A DNA stretch of 64,000 nt from Chitinophaga niabensis (GTDB lineage Bacteria > Bacteroidota > Bacteroidia > Chitinophagales > Chitinophagaceae), in assembly GCF_039545795.1 (NCBI RefSeq), contig NZ_CP154260.1, forward strand, positions 3,477,001 to 3,541,000, read 5' to 3'. The notes under the pieces were generated by a model that was not told the DNA's origin, made no database searches, and saw nothing but the letters and a program-made list of their open reading frames with translations. How positions within the stretch are numbered: the stretch's first letter is position 1; each line of letters opens with the position of its first letter. Both the position numbers and the translations under genes were made by a program. Below are positions 26,325 through 35,128 of the stretch, in pieces.

Positions 26325-27581
26325 ATGAGACTACTATTCACCACGTTGCTGATACTGGCGAACACCTTGCTCTTTTCGCAACTGAAACACAGTAAGCAAA
26401 CCAGCTACCCTACTTATAAAGGACTTGTAATGGCAGGTTACCAGGGATGGTTCCGTGCAGAAGGAGACGGCTCCAATGCAAGGCGGTTCGCTTACGGGAA
26501 TGAAGACCGCAGCGGCATAGACATGTGGCCGGATGTGACGGAGTATGAAAAAACGTATAACACTCCCTGGAAATTAAAGAACGGAGAACCGGCAAAGTTC
26601 TTCAGTTCTTACGATAAAAGTTCCGTAGACCTTCATTTTAAATGGATGCAGGAATATGGTGTTGATGGCGTGTTTATGCAAAGGTTCTTCAACAATGCCA
26701 AAAACCGGGATTCCATTTCCGGTGTTATTATGAAGAATGCCTTTGCCGCCGCCACCAGGTACAAAAGGGCCATTGCCGTGATGTATGATCTTTCCGGCCT
26801 GAGAGGTTCCGGAGAAGATTGTTCTGCCCTGATAGAGGACTGGAAATATATGGTGGACCAGTTGAAGGTCACCAACTCGCCTGTCTATCTGCACCATAAC
26901 GGCAAACCGCTGGTGACCATATGGGGCGTTGGCTTTCCTGACCGCCCGTATAACATCCGCAATATTGGACTGGAAAAACTGATGGACTTTCTGCAGAATG
27001 ACCCGGTGTATGGAGGATGTTCTATTATGCTGGGTGTACCCACTGCCTGGCGTACGCTGAATGCAGATTGCATCAATGATCCTTACCTGCATCAGCTGAT
27101 CCGGCAGTGTGATATTGTATTACCCTGGATGGTACAACGTTATTCTCCTTTATTACATAACGATATGGACCGTTACCGCGATAACCTGATAGATGACCTG
27201 GCCTGGTGCAGGGCGAATAAAGTAGATTATGTGCCATGTATCTATCCCGGTTTCAGCTGGCATAACCTGAGCCGTTATGAGTTCCCTGACGATGTGAAGC
27301 CCGTAGGCTCTATACCCCGCCAGGGTGGCCGCTTTTACTGGCAGCAGGTAGCTACCTCTTTAACTGCGGGAGCTTCCATGCTGTATGTGGCTATGTTTGA
27401 TGAAGTGAATGAAGCTACGGCTATCTTTAAAGGCAGTAATAACCCGCCGGTGAGTACAAAAACCTCCTTTATTGATATGGATGGCATGCCTTCTGATCAT
27501 TATCTCTGGCTAACAGGGGAAGCGGCTAAAATGCTGCGGAATGAAAAACCCCTGACCCTGAAGATGCCGGTCAGAAAGTAA
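26325..27581 (+). CDS. GH71/GH99-like glycoside hydrolase (copy 2)
   Basis: A 418-residue homologue of the preceding protein, sharing 'GLVMAGYQGWF', 'SVDLHFKWMQEYGVDGVFMQRF' in parts, 'VTIWGVGF' and the end 'SDHYLWLTGEAAK'. The catalytic pair is kept as 'FDEVNEATAIF' (Glu360, Glu363). It differs from copy 1 in carrying a conventional signal peptide (MRLLFTTLLILANTLLFS) without a lipobox, so it is probably soluble in the periplasm or secreted. An insert 'HNLSRYEFPDDVKPVGSI' is absent from copy 1. This looks like an old tandem duplication with division between surface-bound and soluble forms. The exact substrate is not shown by sequence. Confidence 0.85.
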   Translation: MRLLFTTLLILANTLLFSQLKHSKQTSYPTYKGLVMAGYQGWFRAEGDGSNARRFAYGNEDRSGIDMWPDVTEYEKTYNTPWKLKNGEPAKFFSSYDKSSVDLHFKWMQEYGVDGVFMQRFFNNAKNRDSISGVIMKNAFAAATRYKRAIAVMYDLSGLRGSGEDCSALIEDWKYMVDQLKVTNSPVYLHHNGKPLVTIWGVGFPDRPYNIRNIGLEKLMDFLQNDPVYGGCSIMLGVPTAWRTLNADCINDPYLHQLIRQCDIVLPWMVQRYSPLLHNDMDRYRDNLIDDLAWCRANKVDYVPCIYPGFSWHNLSRYEFPDDVKPVGSIPRQGGRFYWQQVATSLTAGASMLYVAMFDEVNEATAIFKGSNNPPVSTKTSFIDMDGMPSDHYLWLTGEAAKMLRNEKPLTLKMPVRK

Positions 27582-27668
27582 AATGGGGGCTACCCACATA
27601 AACAAAAAACAGCTCCATAAGGATATGACGTAAACCAACTCCATATCTATAAAAAGTACCCGAATATC

Positions 27669-27711
27669 AAAGGGGGATGTATCAAAGCTTTGATACATCC
27701 CCCTTTTTTAT
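27669..27711. terminator. Perfect palindromic intrinsic terminator
   Basis: A perfect inverted repeat with 19-base arms (27669-27687 and 27688-27706, centre at AAAG|CTTT) is followed by a T-run to 27709. The loop is formed from the arms themselves. The 5' flank is A-rich too, so it could act in both directions. It ends transcription of the second mannan locus after the second GH99-like gene. It also shows that the longer reading frame starting at 27690, inside the palindrome, is unlikely to be the true start of the next gene. Confidence 0.8.
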
Positions 27712-27746
27712 ACATTTACAGGAATTCCACGAAAACTTTTCATTAC

Positions 27747-29570
27747 ATGTCAACATCCAGAAGAGACTTTCTCAAACTGAGTGCGTTGGGCAGCACAAGC
27801 TTACTCCTGCCCCATTTACCTGCATTCGCCCTGCCCGCAGATAACGAATTACTCACCTTAAGTGATCAGCTGGTACGCCAATGGGCTGCCCAATTACTGG
27901 CCTTACAGGAAAGCAACGGCGGCATTCAATGCCCGGCCTGTAACACCATCCATGGCAGATGCGGGGATGCTATCTATCCCCTGCTCTACATGACAGATAA
28001 AACAGGAAACAAAAAATACCTTGATGCTGTACACCACCTGTACGACTGGATGGAAGAGCATGTAAGCACGCCTGACGGCGCCTGGATCAACGAAGCGAAA
28101 GTGAATTTCTGGAAAGGCATTACTGTATTTACTTCTGTTACATTAGCTGAATCCCTTATTCACTTCGGGCACCTGCTTGATAAAAATACCATCGAAAAAT
28201 GGAAGGCCCGTTTGCTGAAAGCAGGCGAATATGTTTACAAAACCTTCAGTATCAACTTCGGCAATATCAATTACCCTGTTTCTGCCAGTTATGCTTTGTG
28301 CCTGCTGGGCAGATACCTGGACCAGCCGCATTTTACAGAAAAAGGCAAAACACTGGCGCATGAAGCCCTGGCCTCCTTTACACCGAAAGACAACTTTCTG
28401 TTCGGAGAAGGAAAGCCGGTACCCACAAAGAGTGTGAAAGGATGTTATGCAGTAGACCTTGGGTACAATGTGGAGGAGTCGCTTCCCGCTATGGTATTAT
28501 ATGCGAAGCTGATGAATGATACGGAGGTAATGGACAAAGCGATACAATCCATGAAAGTGCATATGGAGTTCATGCTGCCGGATGGCGCATGGGATAATAG
28601 CTGGGGAACCCGGAATTTCAAATGGACCTGGTGGGGCAGCAGGACCAGTGACGGCTGCCAGCCTGCATTTGGGCTAATGGCAGACAGGGACCCGGCTTTT
28701 TATACAGTGGCGCTAAGAAATACCCGGCTGCTGGCACAGTGCACCCATAACAACCTGCTTCACGGAGGGCCACATTATGTACAGCATGGTGTATTGCCCT
28801 GCGTGAACCATTCCATAGCACATAGTAAAGCATTGGTAACCCTGCTGATGCATGCCAAAGAAGTAAAAGCTTCTACGGCCAGATTACCAAGAGAAAGCGC
28901 TTATGGTGTAAAAGCATTTCCGGATATCTATACCTGGCTGATCGCGAAAGATAAGTGGCGCGGTACGGTTACGGGATATGACCAGGAGTATGTAATGAAG
29001 GGCGGGCACGCCAGTGGCGGAGCTTTATCCCTGCTGTGGCATGAAAATGCGGGGATTATCCTGGTGGCCAGTATGAACAGGTACCAATTGCAGGAAGCCA
29101 TTAATATGCAGCCGGATAAAGATCCCAACAGCATGTGCCTTACGCCCAGGTTTGAAACAGGCAACTTCCGCAATGTGAATGACCTTAAGGCTATGGTGAC
29201 AGCAACACAAACAAATGAGCGTATTACGGTACAAACCCATTCATCCCTGGTGGACGAAAACCAGTCGCCGGCAGCGGATGCCGGCTGTGAAACCAGGTAT
29301 ACCTTTAGTAAGGATGCCGTACTGATCCATGCCAGCACCATAAATAAAGAGGCATCCTATTTCCTGCCGCTGGTGAGTACCCATGACGAAAAGGTCAGCA
29401 TCCTGTCTGACAAAAAGATAGCGATCCGTAAAAAAGGAGGATTAGTTGAGATCGAAGCGAATGCCCCGATGAAGGTGTTAGAGCGGGTCTTTAATTTTGT
29501 GCCGGGAATGGAAGCACTTCCTATACAGTTCAGGGCAAGGGATATTCAAATCAAAATTTCCGTATCCTAA
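27747..29570 (+). CDS. Tat-exported protein of unknown function, probable alpha-alpha barrel (glycosidase-like)
   Basis: The start at 27747 gives MSTSRRDFLKLSALGSTSLL, a clear twin-arginine signal; the longer frame from 27690 lies inside a terminator palindrome. The mature protein (about 580 residues) begins with helices and the unusual cysteine motif 'IQCPACNTIHGRCGD', followed by 'AIYPLLYMTDKTGNKKYLDA', an (alpha/alpha)-barrel-like repeat. Tryptophan-rich segments 'WDNSWGTRNFKWTWWGSRTSDG' in parts could line a sugar groove. The last third is beta-rich, as in heparinase-like and GH88/105-type proteins. The family is not recognised with certainty. Folding before Tat export suggests a bound cofactor or metal, possibly at the CxxC...HGRC cluster. 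It follows the mannan locus but is separated from it by a terminator. Confidence 0.7.
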   Translation: MSTSRRDFLKLSALGSTSLLLPHLPAFALPADNELLTLSDQLVRQWAAQLLALQESNGGIQCPACNTIHGRCGDAIYPLLYMTDKTGNKKYLDAVHHLYDWMEEHVSTPDGAWINEAKVNFWKGITVFTSVTLAESLIHFGHLLDKNTIEKWKARLLKAGEYVYKTFSINFGNINYPVSASYALCLLGRYLDQPHFTEKGKTLAHEALASFTPKDNFLFGEGKPVPTKSVKGCYAVDLGYNVEESLPAMVLYAKLMNDTEVMDKAIQSMKVHMEFMLPDGAWDNSWGTRNFKWTWWGSRTSDGCQPAFGLMADRDPAFYTVALRNTRLLAQCTHNNLLHGGPHYVQHGVLPCVNHSIAHSKALVTLLMHAKEVKASTARLPRESAYGVKAFPDIYTWLIAKDKWRGTVTGYDQEYVMKGGHASGGALSLLWHENAGIILVASMNRYQLQEAINMQPDKDPNSMCLTPRFETGNFRNVNDLKAMVTATQTNERITVQTHSSLVDENQSPAADAGCETRYTFSKDAVLIHASTINKEASYFLPLVSTHDEKVSILSDKKIAIRKKGGLVEIEANAPMKVLERVFNFVPGMEALPIQFRARDIQIKISVS

Positions 29571-30271
29571 GCTACATCGTAAGGTATCCTCACCAGCATT
29601 TCTATCTGGCCTTCTCCTGCTGCACTAATATCAAAACTGCCTTCGTGGAGTTCGGCCACGTAGGAGATCAGGCCACAGATCCGCTGGTCCAGGAAGGCCT
29701 GCAGGTTACCCGGCTCAAATATTTTGATGGAAGAGGAAAAGGACTGATCGCCTGCATTGGCGGTATAGGTACAGGTGATCACAATGTGATCTGCTTCAAA
29801 ACTGCATACCAGGGAAGGTATTGTTTTATCGAGGGAATTCCTGCGCATGCGGAACAAGAGGTTCAGTACCAGTTGTTTCATCAGAAATTCATCCACGTAA
29901 GCTACCTCTCTGGTATTGTGCACCTCAAATTTGACCCAGGATGCAAATAAAGGGGCATACCTGTCGTCCCGGATAAGGTTCCTGAGCAGGTGTGCCACAT
30001 TGGTGGGCAGCCTTTTAGCGGTGATGGTTTTGTTTAAGATGTGCTGAATGATGCGGACATTCTGCATCAGAAATTCCAGTTCGATGACCTGTAATTTAAT
30101 AGATCCTGTCTGCCGGCTGATCTTATCGCCGGCAACAGCTCTTTCCCCATATAGCTCTATTAATTCAACGCTGGATAAAATGCTTGAAAGAATGGACCTT
30201 ATTTCATGGAAAACATCTTCTATCAATCCCTTGGTATCAGGAAAACTATTGGCTCCTGTGGAGGCTTTCAT
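29567..30271 (-). CDS. Degenerate histidine-kinase-like protein (DHp plus ATPase-like fold, no sensor)
   Basis: A 234-residue soluble protein. It opens with a DHp-like helix 'LIEDVFHEIRSILSSILSSV', placing a histidine-glutamate pair (His22, Glu23) as in kinase H-boxes. The rest follows the HATPase layout: 'LMKQLVLNLLFRMRRNSL' is where the N-box should be, and 'ICGLISYVAELHEGSFDI' where G2 should be. The N-box asparagine/lysine and the DxGxG motif are missing, so ATP binding is doubtful. This resembles phosphotransferases such as ChpT and Spo0B more than a kinase. Its stop overlaps the convergent Tat-protein gene by 4 bases. It lies 88 bases after the exopolysaccharide operon and may be co-transcribed with it. 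Confidence 0.6.
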   Translation of the reverse strand: MKASTGANSFPDTKGLIEDVFHEIRSILSSILSSVELIELYGERAVAGDKISRQTGSIKLQVIELEFLMQNVRIIQHILNKTITAKRLPTNVAHLLRNLIRDDRYAPLFASWVKFEVHNTREVAYVDEFLMKQLVLNLLFRMRRNSLDKTIPSLVCSFEADHIVITCTYTANAGDQSFSSSIKIFEPGNLQAFLDQRICGLISYVAELHEGSFDISAAGEGQIEMLVRIPYDVA

Positions 30272-30359
30272 TATGCAACCCTTGGTTTATGTATTCAGTT
30301 TTTTAAATGCTGCCCTTCCCCTGGCAGGTTAACGTGCTTATTAAAATTACGTTATTTAT

Positions 30360-31061
30360 TCATAATTGTTCATTTCTGAGCAATCCCTTATCAAACATTT
30401 TTTCCAGCGAACGGTTCATTTCAAATCCGGAAATTGTATCAATATGTTTCTGATGATGCACATCTGAACCAATAAAATGCACCAATCCTTCTTCCAGTAA
30501 CTGCATGGCCACTTTCTGCACGCGGCTGCCGTAATATCCCATCAAAGATAAGAGGTTCACCTGCAAAAGGATGCCGGTTTCAAATAATTCACGGTAAACG
30601 TCAAACTGCTGATGCAGGTACATATACCGCTCAGGGTGCGCCAGGATGGGCTCATACCCTGCCATCTTAAGATCAAAAAAGATGGTCCTGTAATTGGGAG
30701 GATGCGCCACATAGGAAAATTCCACCAGTACATATTTCCCGTTGATGGTGAGCAGCGGCGTTTTGTCTTCCAGCAATGTTTCAAAATAATCATCCATCAT
30801 GTATTCCGCGGCCGCATCCAGTTCAATTGGGATCCCTTCCTTTTCCACCGCCGCCCTTAATACCTCCAGTGCAGGAAAAATAGTATCCGCGCTGTTGTAG
30901 TAAAGACCGGAGATCACATGTGGCGTGGTGATCAGCTTCTTATAACCCAATGCTGAGAGCTGACGGATCAGCGACAGCGAGTCTTCCAGGTGTTTCGCCC
31001 CATCGTCCAGTGCGGGTAGCAGGTGCGAATGCATGTCGTGCAGTAACAGATCAGAACGCAT
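30360..31061 (-). CDS. CpsB/CapC-type tyrosine-protein phosphatase (PHP domain)
   Basis: A 233-residue PHP-fold phosphatase with the metal-binding motifs 'DMHSHLLPALDDG', 'TTPHVISG', 'ILAHPERY' and 'FIGSDVHH'. CpsB/YwqE-type enzymes dephosphorylate the tyrosine-rich tail of the Wzc-type kinase and so control polymer length and export. A BY-kinase with a tyrosine-rich tail is encoded at the other end of this operon (45387-47735), its probable substrate. The gene is the last member of the polysaccharide operon and overlaps the wcaJ-like gene by 11 bases. No export signal is present, as expected for a cytoplasmic enzyme. Confidence 0.93.
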   Translation of the reverse strand: MRSDLLLHDMHSHLLPALDDGAKHLEDSLSLIRQLSALGYKKLITTPHVISGLYYNSADTIFPALEVLRAAVEKEGIPIELDAAAEYMMDDYFETLLEDKTPLLTINGKYVLVEFSYVAHPPNYRTIFFDLKMAGYEPILAHPERYMYLHQQFDVYRELFETGILLQVNLLSLMGYYGSRVQKVAMQLLEEGLVHFIGSDVHHQKHIDTISGFEMNRSLEKMFDKGLLRNEQL

Positions 31062-32436
31062 TTTTCTCTCCTCTTATCGTATTCGCTACGGTTAAAAATA
31101 TGATACGCAGATCCAGGTAAACAGACCAGTTCTCCATGTACCAGATGTCGTATTCCACGCGCCTGCGCAATTGCAGGTCTTCCGTGATCTCGCCGCGGAA
31201 GCCATTCACCTGTGCCCATCCGCTGATGCCGGGTTTCAGGAAGTGGCGGATCATGTATTGCTGAATGATGCGGGAATATTCTTCTGTATGTTTCAGCATA
31301 TGTGGCCTTGGGCCGATGATAGACATATCGCCCAGTAGTACATTCAGGAATTGCGGCATCTCATCCAGGTTGGTTTTCCGGAGGATGCGGCCCACGCGGG
31401 TAAACCTGCTGTCGTTACGCGTGGCCTGTTTGGCATTGGCTTCTTTATTCACGTACATGCTGCGCAACTTCAGGCAGCGGAATGTTTTGTTATTCCTGCC
31501 GGTACGGTGCTGGATAAAGAACACCGGCCCCCTGGATTCCAGGCGGATCAGTAATGCCAGCAGAGGAATGAGCCAGCTTAAGATGAACACCACTACAATG
31601 GAACTGAACACCAGGTCAAAGAGGCGTTTGCGGATGCGGTTCGCAATATCATCCAATGGCTCTGAGCGCAAGGAGATGATGGGCATGTTATGGAAATAGT
31701 CCACATAGATCTGCCGGTTCACGAACATCTTGAAGTCAGGCACAAAGCGGAAGTGAATAAAATGCTGCTCTGCTTCATATGCCAGTGTATACAGGTAGGG
31801 AAACTGTTCCGGCGATAAAGTGGAATAGATCTCCCGGATGTTGTTGGATTTTGCATAAGGCACACAATCCTTCAGCCCTCCTATTACGGGGTAGTAGGAC
31901 AGTTCCTGCACTTTACTATATTCTTCAAAATAGCCTTCAAACTTCAGGTTACTTTTCTCTGCCAGTAAATTATCAGCCAGTTTCTTGGAGAGATCGTTGT
32001 AGCCGAGTATCACCATTTTCCGTTCTATTTCCTTACTATTAAGGATGGAGTTGGTGACCCAGTAAAATATCAGGCGGCTGATCACTACGGCTGATACAAA
32101 CAGCAGGCAGTACATGATCACAAAAAAGCGGGAATATAAATGTCCGTATAAAAAGAGGAAGGAAAGTAATACCAGGAAATACAACAGCAATCCCTGGATG
32201 GTTTTCCTGGCCATTTTTTCGTAGGACAGTTGCTGGCTTACGGCATAAATACCCGTAGTGTACAAGGCAACCGCCCAGGCGATGTTAGAGACCAGCAAAA
32301 AAGCATCTGCCCCTGTATGTTCCAGCAGATCGTACTGCCGCCAGTTGAAGCCTGCAATAAAAAAGATGGCATTCAGGAAGATGAAGTCCACCACAATGAT
32401 CTGTATGAGAAATATTTTTAAATACCGGTTTAACAT
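31051..32436 (-). CDS. wcaJ: Undecaprenyl-phosphate glucose-1-phosphate transferase (WcaJ-type initiating enzyme)
   Basis: A 461-residue polyprenyl-phosphate sugar-1-phosphate transferase. Four to five membrane helices occupy about residues 8-130, followed by a CoA-binding-like (Rossmann) middle domain ('KMVILGYNDLSKKLADNLL'). The C-terminal catalytic bacterial sugar transferase domain has 'KRLFDLVFSSIVVVF', 'GPVFFIQHRTGRNNKTF', 'KTNLDEMPQFLNVLLGDMSI' in parts and 'GPRPHM'. The aspartate-glutamate pair of 'LDEMPQ' is the catalytic pair. It places the first sugar phosphate on undecaprenyl phosphate at the inner face of the inner membrane. Glucose is likely by similarity to WcaJ; galactose is possible. 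Confidence 0.9.
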   Translation of the reverse strand: MLNRYLKIFLIQIIVVDFIFLNAIFFIAGFNWRQYDLLEHTGADAFLLVSNIAWAVALYTTGIYAVSQQLSYEKMARKTIQGLLLYFLVLLSFLFLYGHLYSRFFVIMYCLLFVSAVVISRLIFYWVTNSILNSKEIERKMVILGYNDLSKKLADNLLAEKSNLKFEGYFEEYSKVQELSYYPVIGGLKDCVPYAKSNNIREIYSTLSPEQFPYLYTLAYEAEQHFIHFRFVPDFKMFVNRQIYVDYFHNMPIISLRSEPLDDIANRIRKRLFDLVFSSIVVVFILSWLIPLLALLIRLESRGPVFFIQHRTGRNNKTFRCLKLRSMYVNKEANAKQATRNDSRFTRVGRILRKTNLDEMPQFLNVLLGDMSIIGPRPHMLKHTEEYSRIIQQYMIRHFLKPGISGWAQVNGFRGEITEDLQLRRRVEYDIWYMENWSVYLDLRIIFLTVANTIRGEKNAF

Positions 32437-32441
32437 AATAG

Positions 32442-33683
32442 TTAATAATTGCGTTGAACAACATATTCTTCAAATCTGCGCATCACTCTTCCGATAGACA
32501 GATGCTCCGCTGCATAGGCACGTGCCTGCCGTGTAACCTCCCGGGCTTCTTCCCCAACTGCCAGGCGGATGCCTTCATTTAATGCTTCCTGGTCTTCTGC
32601 ATTCACCACCAAGCCAATCCTGTGCTGCTGCACCAACGTGTGAAGGCCTGATCCAGGGTTGGCCGTGATCAAAGCCATACCGCCTACTGCCAGGATAGTG
32701 GTAAGTTTGGAAGGCATCACCAGGTCGCTGGCACTGGCTTTTTGTATCACCAGGTGTACATCTGCCATATTCAGAAAGCGATTGAAGGTTTCAAATGACT
32801 GCAGGGGTAAAAAGGTGACCTGTTTTAATCCCATCTTCTGTGCCTGTTGCTGCAACTGTTCTTTATAAGGCCCGGAGCCGCAGATCAGGAATTGCAGGTC
32901 TTTCCTGTCCTGCATAGCCTGTGCGGCATACAGGATGGATTCAAGGCCCTGCTTTTCTCCTATCGCGCCGGAATACAATAACACTTTATCTGTAGCGGAG
33001 AAACCATATTCCAGCTTCAGCGCAGTTTTATCTTCCAAAGGATGGAACAGTGCCGTATCTACCCAGTTGGGGAAAAAGAATATGTCCTTCTCTGCCTTCT
33101 CTCCTATCTTCTGCATCATACCGTCTGAGATACTGCTCACAATGTCTGCCTGTTTCAGGATGTATTTTTCCACACCCAGCAGCATATTGATAGCCCGTTT
33201 GGAACGGATCATCTGCAGGTCTCTCGCAGCTTCTATCTGCATATCCTGTATATGATAGAGGAATTTAGCGCCGCGGAGCTTTTTATACAGTACTGCCAGC
33301 AGGCCCAATTGAAAAGAAGGCACTACCGTGATCACCACATCATATTTTTTAGCAGGGATCAATTGCAGTAGCTTGAAGAAAGCGGAAAGGCAAAAAGAAA
33401 GGTCCAGCAGAATGCGTTTTTTGCCGGATGGTTTAGCAGGTACATATTGCGGGCAACGGTATATCTTCAGCTTACCATCACGCAGGACCTCTTTCTTATA
33501 CCAGGATTTGATCCGCTGGTAAGGCTGCTGAACTGCCCATTGCGGATAATACGGATAGGAAGTGATCACGGTACATTCATAACCGTTATCCACCAGCCAG
33601 TTGATCATTTCCCCGTTATACTTACCGATGCCTGTTGGCTCCGGTGCAAAATTTCCGCCTATCAGTAATAACCTTTTACTCAT
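32442..33683 (-). CDS. wcaI: WcaI-type glycosyltransferase family 4 (colanic-acid-like fucosyltransferase)
   Basis: A 413-residue GT-B glycosyltransferase. Its N-terminus 'LLIGGNFAPEPTGIGKYNGEM' in parts is the WcaI signature, with a glycine-rich acceptor loop. The C-terminal GT4 half has 'VLLYSGAIGEKQGLESIL' and the sugar-nucleotide site 'IQKASASDLVMPSKLTTILAVGG' in parts, where an ExxxxxxxE variant is seen. E. coli WcaI is thought to add fucose to the undecaprenyl-linked glucose, and GDP-fucose synthesis is encoded in this operon. It overlaps the wcaF-like gene by 4 bases. Donor specificity is inferred. Confidence 0.82.
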   Translation of the reverse strand: MSKRLLLIGGNFAPEPTGIGKYNGEMINWLVDNGYECTVITSYPYYPQWAVQQPYQRIKSWYKKEVLRDGKLKIYRCPQYVPAKPSGKKRILLDLSFCLSAFFKLLQLIPAKKYDVVITVVPSFQLGLLAVLYKKLRGAKFLYHIQDMQIEAARDLQMIRSKRAINMLLGVEKYILKQADIVSSISDGMMQKIGEKAEKDIFFFPNWVDTALFHPLEDKTALKLEYGFSATDKVLLYSGAIGEKQGLESILYAAQAMQDRKDLQFLICGSGPYKEQLQQQAQKMGLKQVTFLPLQSFETFNRFLNMADVHLVIQKASASDLVMPSKLTTILAVGGMALITANPGSGLHTLVQQHRIGLVVNAEDQEALNEGIRLAVGEEAREVTRQARAYAAEHLSIGRVMRRFEEYVVQRNY

Positions 33684-34225
33684 TTCATGTTGCGTTTACG
33701 AACAAAGGATGCAGGGTTCCCTGAATAGATCTGCCAGGCCTCCATATTTTTTGTGGCTACGGAATTAACCGTAAGGATAGCATGAGAGCTGCAGGTAACG
33801 CCGGGGCATACAACAGATTCCGCACCTATCCAGGCGCCATCTTCAATCTTTATCTTACCCAGGCGGTATGGAAAATCAGGCAGAGTATAGTCGTGATTGC
33901 CAGTGAGCAGTAACACGCCCTGTGAAAGGCATACATGATCGCCGATGCTCACATCTTCCAGGTTATCTATCCATACAGATTCTCCTATCCAGCAATGATC
34001 TCCTATTTCCAGGCGCCAGGGATTCTTGATCCGTACTTTTGTTTTGATCACAAGTCCTTTGCCCACTTTGGCACCAAACAGCTGTAAGAGTTTTCTTTTA
34101 AAACTATAAGGCCATGGCAGTGCGCTGTTAAAAATGTAATAGTTCACAAAGTACCAGGTGAACACTTTCCATCCCGGCCCAGCTTTATAATTGCCTACGT
34201 TGAATGTTGACAGGTCAGTTCTCAT
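33680..34225 (-). CDS. wcaF: WcaF-type colanic acid acetyltransferase (left-handed beta helix)
   Basis: A 181-residue hexapeptide-repeat acyltransferase. The amphipathic opening 'KVFTWYFVNYYIFNSALPWPYSFKRKLLQLFGA' in parts and the repeats 'VRIKNPWRLEIGDHCWIGE', 'IGDHVCLSQGVLLLTGNHDY' in parts and 'IGAESVVCPGVTCSSHAI' match the WcaF group. The histidine of 'GNHDY' is the likely catalytic base. It would transfer acetyl from acetyl-CoA to a sugar, in colanic acid the first fucose, in agreement with the adjacent wcaI-like gene. It starts 3 bases after the stop of the preceding glycosyltransferase gene. Confidence 0.87.
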   Translation of the reverse strand: MRTDLSTFNVGNYKAGPGWKVFTWYFVNYYIFNSALPWPYSFKRKLLQLFGAKVGKGLVIKTKVRIKNPWRLEIGDHCWIGESVWIDNLEDVSIGDHVCLSQGVLLLTGNHDYTLPDFPYRLGKIKIEDGAWIGAESVVCPGVTCSSHAILTVNSVATKNMEAWQIYSGNPASFVRKRNMK

Positions 34226-34228
34226 GGC

Positions 34229-35128
34229 TTAGAGGGAAATATTATAATCAGATCTTAGTAATGCTTTCAGTTTTTCCTTACTGGTATCCCCGTTCAGTTT
34301 ATCCTCAAACTCTTTCATGTTCACATCCACCAGCAGGCGGTACCAGTACCCCTGCATGAAGTGGAAAATAAATCCCTTGTATCCGTCCATAAACCCAAAA
34401 CGCAGGAAGTAGCGGAAGAAGAAATACATGGAAGCCCGTGCACCGGGAGAAAGCGTGGCATATACTTTTTCTTTTAAAAAGCGTTTGCGTTTAGCCTGGG
34501 AGCTTTCGCTGGTGATCAGCCGTTCATCTGTTTCCAGGAAACGGTATTTGATGTTCAGGAGGTCTACCATTTCCCGGATGGCGTAGTTATTATGTTTGTT
34601 CACCCACCAGTGAATAGAGTTCAGGTTATGATCTACAATATGTTCTTTGAATAACATGGTATCGCCGCCTGATAACACAATATGTTCATCCATCCAGCGT
34701 TGTTCTATACTACCCTGTGCATTGCGCCAGATGCGCAGTAAGGTATGCGGATAGAAACCGCCGTAGCGGATCCATTTATCTTTGAACAGCACTTTTCTGC
34801 GGATATAGATGCCGGTGATATTATCAGGAATAAGGGCTGTTTGAATTTCTTTGATCAATGCCGGCTCCAGGTATTCGTCTGCATCCATCCGCATCACCCA
34901 GGGGGTGGTGATACCACAGTTCTCCAATGCCCACTGGAACTGGTCTGCATAGTTCAGCCATTTACGGGGGAAGACCTTTGCCCCATACCGTTCTGCAATA
35001 GCTACCGTATCGTCTGTAGAAAAGGCGTCTATGATATAGATATCGTCAGATATCTGCTTCATGCTATCCAGGCAGCGGCCAATATGTTTGGATTCATTAT
35101 AAGTAAGGATAACGACTGCGATCTTCAT
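34229..35128 (-). CDS. Glycosyltransferase family 2 (WaaE/KdtX-like)
   Basis: A 299-residue GT-A fold transferase with 'MKIAVVILTYNESKHIGRCLDS' in parts, 'DDIYIIDAFSTDDTVAIAERYGA' in parts, and the metal-binding 'MRMDADEYL', the DxD-type motif. The middle segment 'QRWMDEHIVLSGG' and the C-terminal aromatic amphipathic region ('YFFFRYFLRFGFMDGYKGFIFHF', in parts) match the WaaE-like branch. The C-terminus probably binds the membrane. Donor and acceptor sugars cannot be assigned. It overlaps the preceding gene by a single base (35128). Confidence 0.9.
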   Translation of the reverse strand: MKIAVVILTYNESKHIGRCLDSMKQISDDIYIIDAFSTDDTVAIAERYGAKVFPRKWLNYADQFQWALENCGITTPWVMRMDADEYLEPALIKEIQTALIPDNITGIYIRRKVLFKDKWIRYGGFYPHTLLRIWRNAQGSIEQRWMDEHIVLSGGDTMLFKEHIVDHNLNSIHWWVNKHNNYAIREMVDLLNIKYRFLETDERLITSESSQAKRKRFLKEKVYATLSPGARASMYFFFRYFLRFGFMDGYKGFIFHFMQGYWYRLLVDVNMKEFEDKLNGDTSKEKLKALLRSDYNISL

